Shown: piece by piece, positions 7,221 to 14,533 of the stretch
How positions within the stretch are numbered: the stretch's first letter is position 1
How the letters are laid out: each line of letters starts with the position of its first letter
DNA from: Pseudomonadota bacterium
GTDB lineage: Bacteria; Pseudomonadota; Alphaproteobacteria; Rhizobiales; Hyphomicrobiaceae
Direction: 5' to 3'
DNA length: 25,533 bases
Assembly: GCA_023412805.1 (NCBI GenBank)
Contig: JAEZRM010000038.1
Coordinates: forward strand, 1 to 25,533
Notes under the pieces: generated by a model
What the model was told of the DNA's origin: nothing
Database searches by the model: none
What the model saw: only the letters and a program-made list of their open reading frames with translations
Program-made: the position numbers and the translations under genes

Positions 7221-7968
7221 AGCCGGTGGCGATCTCTTCAGGCACGACGCGCAGGGTGTCGTAGCTGACGCTGCACAGGACCAACGTCATCTTGCCGCTG
7301 GTGCCGCTGTCCGAGAGGATTTGCAGGCGGTTGTCGTTGGCATCCCAGCGCCATTGATAGCGGTAGGTTTGGCTGCGCAGAGCGGAGGTGGTTCCGGTGG
7401 AGCTGAGGACCTTGGCGGTGTGTTCTCCCACGACGCGATAGGCGCTGGATTGCTTCAGATTGACGAGGCCTTCGACAATGGGGTTGTTGCGGCACTCGGT
7501 GGTTTTTGTGGCGATGGTGGGATGAGTGCCGGCATTGCTGGCATAGCCCGCGAAGGAGAAGCGGATGTTCTCCGGTCGCTTGCCTGCAATATGCGCGAGG
7601 TCGATGTTGTGGGTGATGTCGTCGCCGGCCGAGGTGCCGACGCGAAACTCGGTGAAGAGGACGAGGTCTTCCATGTTCTGCTGGTAGTCGAGCACGAGGT
7701 TCTCGTGGTCGAGCTCGGCCGAAGCCGTTTCGCAATGGCCGGGCTGGGTGCTGGTGAAGGAGAAGAGCTTACCCTGCTTGTTACAGTTCAGGACCTGATT
7801 CATGAGGGCGGTCAGCGCGGTGATGTCGTCCCGCTCGCCGCTGCCGGTGTTGAGCTTGTCCACACGGCCGATGGTGGCCGTCTTCTCCATGGCGTGAACA
7901 TGGCTGGCGAGCGTGGCGCCGAGGAGGGCAATGGCCAGAAGCCCCTTGAGGATTGTTTTGCTGTTCAT
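7126..7968 (-). CDS. Exported four-cysteine protein, paralogue 1
   Basis: ATG 7968 has AAGG eight bases upstream. Residues 1-26 are a signal peptide (Lys near the start, LLAIALLGATLA core, cleavage after HVHA). The mature part has Cys62, Cys79, Cys159 and Cys232, which match cysteines of the adjacent 8028-8783 gene at identical or equivalent positions, suggesting two disulfides in the periplasm or outside the cell. Shared blocks are C...G.LFS, ECRNNPIVE (QCRSNPIIE in the neighbour) and LCSVSYDTLRVVP (LCHLSYEVMRLVP). The last 30 residues are Arg/Leu-rich and out of character; a +1 frame over the same bases looks more like coding sequence. The function and family are unknown to me. Confidence 0.75.
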   Translation of the reverse strand: MNSKTILKGLLAIALLGATLASHVHAMEKTATIGRVDKLNTGSGERDDITALTALMNQVLNCNKQGKLFSFTSTQPGHCETASAELDHENLVLDYQQNMEDLVLFTEFRVGTSAGDDITHNIDLAHIAGKRPENIRFSFAGYASNAGTHPTIATKTTECRNNPIVEGLVNLKQSSAYRVVGEHTAKVLSSTGTTSALRSQTYRYQWRWDANDNRLQILSDSGTSGKMTLVLCSVSYDTLRVVPEEIATGYVPHALRGSRSPGKLWGRADLRLRRGQRLLL

Positions 7969-8027
7969 GGACATTGCCTTTCTTTCTCTGCATTCCAATT
8001 GTGACGGCGCTTGTTAAATTGCGGCGG

Positions 8028-8783
8028 TTACTCGACCGTCGGCGGAGGCGTTGCTTCCGCTTGCACCGGCACGAGGCGCATCACTTCGTAGCTCAGGTGG
8101 CAGAGGGCCAGCACCATCCTACCGGCTTCGTCGGATGAGTAGCGGACGCGGAGGCGCTTGTTGGGCGCGTCGAACAGCCAGCTCCAGTGGTAGTACTGTG
8201 AGGAATCGAAGGTGTGGTCCTTCTTATAGTAGAGGCGGCGACTGGTGCCTTCACCGATATAGCGCCAACTGGTGGTGGCATTGGTGTTGGCCAGCGTTTC
8301 AATGATGGGGTTGCTCCGGCATTGTGCGCGCTTTTCCTCGATCGTCGGCTTGTCACCACCTTTGCGGGCATGGCCGGCAAAGTGCATGCGCACCCGCTCA
8401 CCGCGCAGTTTTACGATTTCGGGAATGGGGAAGTTGAAGACGGTATCGGTGTGTCCGGACTGGTTATTGGCGAAGTCGATAGGGATTTCCTCACGCACGT
8501 AGTCGACAGTTCAGTTCTGCGGGTTGATGCCTGCCTGAACCGGGTCGCATTTGTCGGGGCTGGCGCTAGCCGCGCTAAAGAGGGCGCCTTTGGTGTTACA
8601 CGCAAGCATCTGGTCGAGCACCGCGCGCAGGGCTTCCACCTGGGTGCGGGTGCGCATGTCGATGGCGACGAGCTCTTCAGAGCCGGCATTGGAGGCGGTG
8701 CGCTCGAGAGCAATAGCCGGCATGGCGGTCGCTGACGTAAGTACGAGCGCGGCGATGATTTTGAAATACGGACGGTAGCGCAT
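8028..8783 (-). pseudogene. Exported four-cysteine protein, paralogue 2, interrupted by in-frame TGA
   Basis: ATG 8783 has AAGGGA eight bases upstream and starts a signal peptide (IIAALVLTSATAMPAIA). The frame is continuous to 8028 except for a TGA at 8511-8513 (codon 91). The part before the stop has Cys62 and Cys79 at exactly the positions found in paralogue 1; the part after it has QCRSNPIIE and LCHLSYEVMRLVP, also matching. In the alignment the TGA falls opposite a Leu (ENLVLDY against QN*TVDY). One base change explains it, so a nonsense mutation is most likely. The bases after TGA do not form a compact SECIS-like hairpin, so selenocysteine is unlikely. Truncation at residue 90 would remove half the cysteines. 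Confidence 0.75.
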
Positions 8784-8924
8784 TGTGCAATCCCTTCGTT
8801 TGCGGTGGCGTATGGGCTTATGGGATCGGCACATGAGTGGAACTGACAGGCGGGCAGGCCACAGGGAGCTCGCGCGCGACCCAGTGGGCTGGTAACCGCG
8901 CCTTTGCGGCCAGATGGGTCGGGG

Positions 8925-8965
8925 GTGTCAGGGGACACGGCGGCCGTCGGTGACAGGATGTGTCA
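8925..8965. promoter_or_regulatory. Two short inverted repeats upstream of paralogue 2
   Basis: GTGTC-AGGG-GACAC (8925-8938) and TGACA-GGATG-TGTCA (8951-8965) are both perfect and share the TGTC/GACA core. They lie between the end of the PcfJ-like gene and the exported-protein gene, about 140-180 bases before ATG 8783. They could be paired operator sites. No T-run follows, so termination is less likely. Confidence 0.35.
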
Positions 8966-9004
8966 GCGCGCAGATGCCAGCTTGAGTTTAGCGGCGGCCA
9001 GCGT

Positions 9005-10804
9005 TTAATCCTCGAATTCGTCTTCATCCTCGTCCCGCTCGAAGAGGCCTCCGAGGTATCTCAAGCAGTCCGCCGGGATGGCATTCGGGTAGTTGGACCA
9101 ATCCGCCGCATTCGACAAATCGCCGTCGGGATAGGGAACAGGTGAGGACGCACGCTCGGCGTTGAGCGCGCGGACAGCGTTGTCGGAGTGATGCGGGGCG
9201 TGAATGAGCTTCGCGTTTGGCAACTTGAGTTTGCCGCGGCGGTGATTGGGAAGGGAGATCGTGGCCGCGCTGCAGTCGATGTCACCAACCTCGTGAGCGG
9301 GCAGCTCGAGATGCGAGAGGCTTGTGGCGGTGACGTGGCCTTCCAGGAGGTTTGGCGCAAAGAGGTGCTTGGCGCTAGCGATGGAAAGGGTGCCGGCGCG
9401 AAGGTTCGGCAAGTGAACCTGGCGGAGACGCATGGCGAAGATTTCGCCGGATGTATGGTTTGGCGCGACCAGGGTCTCGGCAAGGCCGAGGCCGATACCT
9501 CCCACGCAGTGCTCGGGAACATAAAGGCTTCTGAGGTTGGTGAAGAGCAGGCTTCCGGTGTGGTGACGAGGGAACCAGACTGAGGCACAGTCCATGCCGT
9601 TGATGTTGCCATACTGGTGCTCGGAAAGGTCGAGCTCTGCCGTATGGAAGACGGTGACATCGCCGTGACGCAGGTTCTCGAGACTGATGCTCGGGGCCGA
9701 AATGGCGAGGCTGCCGGCGAGCAGGTGGGACAGATCGAGGGCGTGCTCGTCCTGGAGCCCGATGCGGGCACGCGGACTGACCGGCAAGTGCCTATAGTGG
9801 GCCGTGTCGACCTTTCGCAAGTCAACGCGCAGCAGCGGGATTGCGCAGACAGCCAGCATCTCCTCGACGGAGGTCGTGGCAGCCATGTCAACAGTTCCAA
9901 CCAAGGCCGTATGAATGTTATCGCGGCTCGGTACAACGAATTCGCCCGACGTGGTGAGGATGCGATCCTCGCCCGACGTGGGCAAGCCCTCGATAGAGGA
10001 GAGATTGAGTGGTTCGCGCATGGCGCCGAGGGCTTGGCAGAGCGGCTGGAAGTATCGTGCGCTGGCGCTCAGGGTGGCGTCGCGTTTGGCGTCCTGCATT
10101 TGGACAATGGCCTGGCGAAGAACGTCGTATTCGAGCGTGACGTGGGGCACGCCATTTTCTGTCAGGGTCAGGATGCGGGTTTTGCCGCAGCGGATGTTGA
10201 TCCAGTAGTGCAGACAGTGGCTGGCTTCGGGATCTCGCGCATGCAGGCCGCTGTCGCGGAGGGCGGGCCGGCTGTAGAGGGTGCCGACGCAATGCTTGAG
10301 CACCTGGCTGTCGAGCTGGAGATGGCGCGGGTCTGTGGCTTCCTCGAGCCGCCAGCGGCCATTCTGCCAGAGGGCGATGCCGTCCGGAACATCGGCCGCG
10401 GCTCGGCGGCGCAGGTGAGCAGCAGCTTGGCGGGATCGCCGCTCGTGGTCGCGGAGGATGCCGGCGATGCCGGTGTTGGCGGCAATGAGGTCCGGGGCAT
10501 CGCGCAGCGCGTCGACAAGCGCATTGATCCGAAAGCGGCGAATGGTCTCGGCCGTTTGGGCGCCGCTGCGAGAGAGATGGCTCAGCAACTTGGCTGTGAT
10601 TGCGGTGAGCTGGTTGATGGAGAGGCTATCAGCCAATGCTTCGAGCACATGGGCAAGGATCACGGATGCCGCAAGTCTGGCGTCCGCATCGGCCGTGAAG
10701 GGTATTCGGATGGGCAGCTCGCTGCCATCGAGTGCCTTGCCGGCGAGGATGGCGTTGACGGCATTTTGAGCCGTGAGATGGTGTTTCAGATGTGGAAGCG
10801 ACAT
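9005..10804 (-). CDS. PcfJ-like protein with C-terminal solenoid-type repeats
   Basis: The product is 599 residues; ATG 10804 has AAAGGGG seven bases upstream. Residues 1-140 are helical. Residues 165-245 resemble the PcfJ domain of conjugative plasmids: LKHCVGTLY (169-177), WINIRCGKTRILTL, TLEYDVLRQAIVQ. From about 360 to 540 there are roughly ten units of 17-20 residues ending in a P.(H/N)..G turn, for example APNLLEG, LPNHRRG, APNHTSG and LPNLRAG, each with a short beta-strand. This suggests a beta-solenoid or short leucine-rich-like array. The C-terminus is acidic (DEDEDEFED). PcfJ-like proteins occur on mobile elements, but their biochemical role is unsettled. The repeat array would suit protein binding; this is inferred. 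Confidence 0.75.
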   Translation of the reverse strand: MSLPHLKHHLTAQNAVNAILAGKALDGSELPIRIPFTADADARLAASVILAHVLEALADSLSINQLTAITAKLLSHLSRSGAQTAETIRRFRINALVDALRDAPDLIAANTGIAGILRDHERRSRQAAAHLRRRAAADVPDGIALWQNGRWRLEEATDPRHLQLDSQVLKHCVGTLYSRPALRDSGLHARDPEASHCLHYWINIRCGKTRILTLTENGVPHVTLEYDVLRQAIVQMQDAKRDATLSASARYFQPLCQALGAMREPLNLSSIEGLPTSGEDRILTTSGEFVVPSRDNIHTALVGTVDMAATTSVEEMLAVCAIPLLRVDLRKVDTAHYRHLPVSPRARIGLQDEHALDLSHLLAGSLAISAPSISLENLRHGDVTVFHTAELDLSEHQYGNINGMDCASVWFPRHHTGSLLFTNLRSLYVPEHCVGGIGLGLAETLVAPNHTSGEIFAMRLRQVHLPNLRAGTLSIASAKHLFAPNLLEGHVTATSLSHLELPAHEVGDIDCSAATISLPNHRRGKLKLPNAKLIHAPHHSDNAVRALNAERASSPVPYPDGDLSNAADWSNYPNAIPADCLRYLGGLFERDEDEDEFED

Positions 10805-11020
10805 GGATTACCCCTTTCGTATCGTGGGTATGTGGAGGGGTTTATGGGTTTGGCAATGAGGGGCTCAGGAGGTGATGGCTACGGACAATAGAAAGTAGCT
10901 GGTGAGGGTTTGGGGATGGGTTTGCGAGGCGGGGTATCAGGATTGCGGCGGGAGTTCTGACTGGCACATTGAAGGATAAATGCTGTTGCCAAGATCGCCA
11001 TATGGGTGCAGTCTTCCGGC

Positions 11021-11145
11021 GTCGGCGTGAAAGCCAGCGCAGTAACGCACGACATGCGATCGCGTGAGCTAAGCACGACTTCGCGAGGGGCGCCTTTTGG
11101 CGCCCTTGTTCATTTCGGTTTCAAGAGAAGAGTTGTGACAGGCTT
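11021..11145 (+). repeat. Intergenic repeated element, copy A (upstream of the ParB-like gene)
   Basis: Ordered blocks are shared with copy B at 13223-13328: GTCGGCG (11021-11027), AAGCCAG (11031-11037), GACTTCGCGAGG (11077-11088), a GGCGCC hairpin (11088-11105), TTTCAAGAGAAGAG (11119-11132) and TGTGACAGGCTT (11134-11145). The ParB-like start follows 74 bases later. The position before genes and the hairpin suggest a regulatory leader that ends one transcript and starts or controls the next. Confidence 0.6.
11088..11110 (+). terminator. GC hairpin, probable terminator or attenuator
   Basis: GGGCGCC (11088-11094) pairs with GGCGCCC (11099-11105) around TTTT, followed by TTGTT. No gene is visible immediately upstream on this strand, so it may end a short untranslated RNA. 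The rest of 10805-11087 shows the PcfJ-gene promoter side but no convincing gene. Confidence 0.55.
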
Positions 11146-11218
11146 GCTTTGCGTTTGCCCTTAGCAATTGGCGAATGCGCTGGCACCAGCACGGTGCAAT
11201 CAAAAGAAAGAAACTGCC

Positions 11219-12976
11219 ATGCAGCAGTTCACTCAACCTGCCCCTCAAACCCAAGACGTAGCGCAGCCGCCGACCAGAGGCGACGTGAAGGCGCTCGATC
11301 CATCGCTGACGACGCAGCTGGTGCCGCTCACGCGACTGGTGGTGTCGAAGCTCAATGTGCGCAAGCACGGCGCGAAGGAGATTGCATCGCTCGCGGCATC
11401 CATTGCCGCGCAAGGTCTGTTGCAGCCCTTGGTGGTGCGGCCCTTCGACGACAAGTACGAGGTTATCTGCGGCGGGCGGCGCACGCTCGCCTTGCGCAAG
11501 CTGAACGCGGAAGGCCAACCCGATACCGAATGGGTGCCGTGCATCATCACGGACCTCGACGATGCGGCGGCGATTTCAGCGTCGCTGGCCGAGAATGTCG
11601 AGCGCCTGCCGATGGATGAGCTCGACCAGTATGACGCCTTCGCGGCATTGGCCAAGCAGGGGCGCAGCGAGGCTGACATTGCCGGTCACTTCGGTATTAC
11701 AGCGCAGGTCGTGAAGCGCAGGCTGGCGCTGTCGCGGCTCATCCCGGACGTGAAGGCGCTTTACCGCAAGGGCGATATCGAGGCGAAGGAGCTGCAACTT
11801 CTGACTATGGCGCCGAAGGAGCGCCAGCGCGCTTATGTTTTGGCGGGCGACGAGCGGCCACCGCATTGGCAGTTGAAGGAATGGCTATTGGGCGGGGAGG
11901 CGTTGGCGACCAAGGCCGCGCTGTTTCCGCTGGAGCAGTACGACGGCCCTCTGGTTGCCGACCTGTTCGGTGATGAGCAGTTCTTCGGCGATGCCGATGC
12001 CTTCTGGCGTTTGCAGAACGCGGCCATCGCGGCATGGAAGTCCGAGCTGGAAACGGAAGGCTGGCCGGTCGAGCTCGTCGAGCCGGGGCGTCGCATGGAA
12101 TGGTGGCGTTATGAATCCTGCGCCAAGGAGGACGGCGGCAGGGCATTTCTCGAAGTCAAGGCCAATGGCTTGGTCGAAGCGCACCTGGGGTTCATCCATC
12201 AAAGCGAGCGCAAGAAGGCGCGGGCTGGCAGCGAAGGTGCGGCGGGTGACGAACCCAAGTGCGCGGCACGGCCGGAACTGACCTCGCCGCTGGCCAACTA
12301 CGTGGATATCGTGCGCGACGCTGCCGTCCGGGCGGCGTTGGCGACAGCCCCGCAGGTCGCCTTGCGCGTCATAGCTGCTCATCTGATGTCGGGAGGTCAG
12401 CATTGGCAGGTGAAGGCGACGCCGCGCCGGGCGGAGAGCAAGGCCGTCGTAGGCGCCACGGATGCCTTGGCGAGTGACGCCGCGTTTGGCGATATGCGCG
12501 AGGCGGCATGGCGCCTGCTGCTGCCCGAGGCGGGCAAGAAGGCCAAGCTCCGGAGCGAGCCGCTTGTCGGTCAGCGGCGTCTGTCCATGAGCGAGGTTTA
12601 TGCAAGGCTGGTGGCCTTGGGCAATGCGGACGTCATGCAGATTCTGGCGGTGGTAATGGCCGAGTCCTTGGCGGCGGGCACCATGCTCGTGGACACCCTC
12701 GGCACGGAACTGGCTGTGGAGGTGTCGAAGGTGTGGACGCCCGACGAGACGCTGTTTGCGCTGATGCGCGACCGCGTGGTGCTTGGTGCCATGCTGACCG
12801 AGGTTGCGGGACAGGATGTGGCCAATTGCCATCTGACGGCGACGGGCACGAAGGTGCGCGCGGTTCTGCGCAATGCCGCTGGCGAGAAACCGCAATGGGT
12901 ACCGAAGTGGCTGACCTTCCCGCAGGCTGGCTACACCGAGCGGCGTCTGACGCAGCGTGCGAAGGCGGAGGCATGA
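11219..12976 (+). CDS. ParB/RepB/Spo0J-family protein, long plasmid type
   Basis: The product is 585 residues from ATG 11219; an in-frame TTG at 11168 is the only upstream alternative. Residues about 34-125 form a ParB N-terminal (CTP-binding) domain with GLLQPLVVRP (66-75), CGGRRTLAL (84-92, the GERR.R box variant) and SLAENVERLPMDELDQYDAF (122-141). A KorB-type helix-turn-helix follows (about 150-172, EADIAGHFGITAQVVKRRLA). The remaining 400 residues are specific to the long plasmid/ICE versions. Classic ParB loads onto parS and works with ParA in segregation. No ParA gene is in the window, so partition is not proven; regulation of element genes is an alternative. The stop overlaps the next gene (ATGA). 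Confidence 0.85.
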   Translation: MQQFTQPAPQTQDVAQPPTRGDVKALDPSLTTQLVPLTRLVVSKLNVRKHGAKEIASLAASIAAQGLLQPLVVRPFDDKYEVICGGRRTLALRKLNAEGQPDTEWVPCIITDLDDAAAISASLAENVERLPMDELDQYDAFAALAKQGRSEADIAGHFGITAQVVKRRLALSRLIPDVKALYRKGDIEAKELQLLTMAPKERQRAYVLAGDERPPHWQLKEWLLGGEALATKAALFPLEQYDGPLVADLFGDEQFFGDADAFWRLQNAAIAAWKSELETEGWPVELVEPGRRMEWWRYESCAKEDGGRAFLEVKANGLVEAHLGFIHQSERKKARAGSEGAAGDEPKCAARPELTSPLANYVDIVRDAAVRAALATAPQVALRVIAAHLMSGGQHWQVKATPRRAESKAVVGATDALASDAAFGDMREAAWRLLLPEAGKKAKLRSEPLVGQRRLSMSEVYARLVALGNADVMQILAVVMAESLAAGTMLVDTLGTELAVEVSKVWTPDETLFALMRDRVVLGAMLTEVAGQDVANCHLTATGTKVRAVLRNAAGEKPQWVPKWLTFPQAGYTERRLTQRAKAEA

Positions 12977-13128
12977 GCATGGACATGTCGATGTTTCTTG
13001 CTGCATCCGGCGTCGTGGCATGGGCGGTGCTCGGGTGGTACGCCTACAAGCGCACGCGGGGCCTGCTGCGGCGTTTGCGCTGGGCCATGTGGTGGCACAG
13101 GTCTGACGCGGCACGCCGTGGCTGGTGA
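12973..13128 (+). CDS. Small single-span membrane protein, paralogue 1
   Basis: The product is 51 residues, coupled to the ParB-like gene by an ATGA overlap; GGAGG lies just before, and also suits ATG 12979. Residues about 7-25 (MFLAASGVVAWAVLGWYAY) are a membrane segment, followed by a very basic tail (KRTRGLLRRLRWAMWWHR) that should stay in the cytoplasm. It is clearly related to the 13927-14076 protein. A terminator follows 9 bases after the stop. The function is unknown; such proteins could anchor or tune a partner at the membrane. Confidence 0.65.
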   Translation: MSMDMSMFLAASGVVAWAVLGWYAYKRTRGLLRRLRWAMWWHRSDAARRGW

Positions 13129-13136
13129 GATGAGCG

Positions 13137-13162
13137 AAGCGCCGGGCCTCCGGCGCTTTTTT
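13137..13162 (+). terminator. Rho-independent terminator of the ParB-like operon
   Basis: AAGCGCCGG (13137-13145) pairs with CCGGCGCTT (13150-13158) around GCCT; the T-run reaches 13162. A CAGGCTT lies 26 bases beyond, similar to the other hairpin/motif sites. Confidence 0.85.
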
Positions 13163-13222
13163 GTTGCCAGGTGGAGGGCATCGGCGCAGGCTTCGGAGGT
13201 CGGCACGAAACGTGTGATAAGT

Positions 13223-13328
13223 GTCGGCGAGAGAGAAGCCAGTTTTGCTGGACTTCGTGAGGCGCCGGGGTTCGAGACCGGCGCCTTTTTTGCGTTTCGA
13301 GTTTCAAGAGAAGAGATGTGTCAGGCTT
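13223..13328 (+). repeat. Intergenic repeated element, copy B (upstream of the Cys-rich gene)
   Basis: The same ordered blocks as copy A are present: GTCGGCG (13223-13229), AAGCCAG (13236-13242), GACTTCGTGAGG (13251-13262), a GGCGCC hairpin with T-run (13260-13291), TTTCAAGAGAAGAG (13302-13315) and TGTGTCAGGCTT (13317-13328). The last two blocks form a 27-base match to copy A with two differences. Block spacing differs between copies, so these are diverged or functionally constrained repeats, not a recent duplication. Confidence 0.65.
13260..13291 (+). terminator. Rho-independent terminator inside copy B
   Basis: AGGCGCCGG (13260-13268) pairs with CCGGCGCCT (13278-13286) around a nine-base loop, followed by a T-run to 13291. 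No coding gene lies between it and the previous terminator at 13162, so it may end a roughly 120-nt untranslated RNA. Confidence 0.8.
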
Positions 13329-13399
13329 TCGATGTTGCCGCGTTCGAACTGCGGTCACGCTTCCGCCGGGCAACGGCGGCACCAACGAAAGACCCGACA

Positions 13400-13916
13400 A
13401 TGGGCATGGACGTGTTCGGCCGCAAACCAACGGCCAAGACAGGCGAATATTTCAGAAACAACGTGTGGTGGTGGCGGCCTCTGGCCGACCTTTGCCAAGC
13501 GCTGGCGCCGGAGGTTTGCGCGGGCTGCAAATACTGGCAGAGCAATGACGGCGACGGCTTGGACGCAGCGGGAGCGCAGAGATTGGCGGCGGTGCTCGAA
13601 AGAAGCTTGGCCGATGGCACCGTCCGCAAATACATCGAGCAGCGTGAGCGCCATCTCGCGGCGTTGGAGGATGAGGCGTGCATTTTGTGTGAGGGCTTTG
13701 GTGTGCGGCGTGACGATGTTGGCGTAAGCCACGGCATGACGACGCAGCGCATTTCCGAACCGGGCCATCCTCGGGATGGGCAGGTCGGCTGGTGCAACGG
13801 CTGCTCAGGTCGCGGTAGCGTGCGGCCCTTCGAGACGCAATACCCGTGCGACGTCCAGAATGTCACCGAGTTCGCGGCCTTCCTCATAGTGCTGCGGCGG
13901 CTTCAATATTCACTAG
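13400..13916 (+). CDS. Cys-rich protein with two CxxCxGxG motifs, one-base frameshift near its end
   Basis: ATG 13400 begins MGMDVFGRKPTAKTGEYFRN, followed by WWWRPLADLC. Two DnaJ-type zinc motifs are visible: CILCEGFG (94-101) and CNGCSGRG (132-139), four cysteines that could bind one zinc ion. The sequence resembles uncharacterised proteins of plasmids and phages. After FAAFLI (residue 163) the frame becomes unnatural and would run on to 14149. Moving one base at 13889 gives CCGGFNIH and a TAG at 13914-13916, a family-like end ten bases before the next start. An extra base (mutation or sequence error) near 13886-13890 is the simplest reading. An in-frame ATG at 13316 would extend the N-terminus through the repeat; I prefer 13400. 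Confidence 0.65.
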
Positions 13917-13926
13917 CGGGACTGCC

Positions 13927-14076
13927 ATGGACTTCGTGGACTTCCTCACTGTCTCGGGCGTGCTGGCGTGGGCCCTCATCGGCTGGCGCATGTTCCGCTT
14001 CACACGCAGGCTCAAGCATCGCCTGCGCTGGGCGCTGGCGGGGCCGCGAACATCGCGTGTCCGCAGTTGGTCATGA
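13927..14076 (+). CDS. Small single-span membrane protein, paralogue 2
   Basis: The product is 49 residues, starting ten bases after the corrected stop of the Cys-rich gene. MDFVDFLTVSGVLAWALIGW supplies one membrane span, followed by the basic tail RFTRRLKHRLRW. It matches the 12973-13128 protein over the pattern FL..SGV.AWA..GW.......TR.L..RLRWA. Each paralogue follows a larger soluble gene, so the pair looks like a repeated gene arrangement. The function is unknown. Confidence 0.6.
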   Translation: MDFVDFLTVSGVLAWALIGWRMFRFTRRLKHRLRWALAGPRTSRVRSWS

Positions 14077-14533
14077 CTGGGCACCGGCCCAATGTGCACG
14101 GCGGATTGTGCCAGCGTTTGAGGGCGCGCAAAATCCGCCGGCCCATTGAGCCTTGAACTTCGGCGTGAGCGCCGGATGCACACCCACATGGTCACGTTGC
14201 GGGCGGGTTCGTCGTCGCGGCCTTTGGGGCCGCTCCTCCTCACCCTACCGACGCCGATGACACATAGGGTCGGGCATGCCGACTTAGTTGTGCTTGTTTC
14301 AAGAGAAGAAGGAGACGGCTCACGTTGTACGCGCCAGACAAGCGGAGAGTGACAAAAGCCGCGTGGTTGCGGGGTTTCACGATGCCCGTTGCGGGTTATT
14401 GACGTGTGACGCGTGCCATTGCCGGCAAGTGATGGACAGGTCTTGGGAAGAGCAGCCTAGCGGCTCGGACCAGAGCCGTCGATCAGAACTATCCACGTCG
14501 TCGTGCGTTGCTTCACCGAAGAGGAGCACAGCC
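14077..14533 (+). other. Intergenic region with a hairpin and a partial repeated motif
   Basis: There is a GC hairpin GCGGCC-TTTGG-GGCCGC at 14217-14233 without a T-run, and a TTTCAAGAGAAGAA motif at 14297-14310. After the motif an AAGGAG precedes a short frame (TTG 14324) of about 25 codons, which I do not count as a gene. No other coding signal was seen before ATG 14534. Confidence 0.45.
14297..14310 (+). repeat. TTTCAAGAGAAGA motif, third copy
   Basis: The first 13 bases are identical to 11119-11131 and 13302-13314. The CAGGCTT part is missing here. As at the other sites, a GC hairpin lies upstream and a plus-strand gene follows. Confidence 0.5.

Noticed and set aside
6165..8004. Plus-strand frames antisense to the 202-aa and exported-protein genes
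   Set aside because: The minus-strand products have signal peptides, paralogy and ribosome sites; the plus frames have none.
8511..8513. Second selenocysteine codon
   Set aside because: No SECIS-like hairpin follows, and the aligned paralogue has Leu rather than Cys at this site.
9617..10891. 424-codon plus-strand frame antisense to the PcfJ-like gene
   Set aside because: The minus-strand gene has a ribosome site, domain match and repeats; the plus frame is a mirror of its codon bias.
10879..11076. Minus-strand frame with a possible 39-residue Pro-rich product
   Set aside because: Weak ribosome site, non-typical codon use and overlap with the repeated element.
13255..13291. GGGTTCGAGACC resembling a tRNA T-arm
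   Set aside because: The stem-loop geometry is wrong (nine-base loop), and no acceptor, D or anticodon arm can be built upstream; it is a terminator.
12998..14149. Single 383-codon frame spanning the Cys-rich gene and beyond
   Set aside because: The N-terminal part covers a terminator and repeat, and the C-terminal part overlaps a conserved small gene; the real gene is the middle section.
14324..14401. Short frame after AAGGAG near 14310
   Set aside because: Only about 25 codons from a TTG, with no recognisable content; kept as intergenic.
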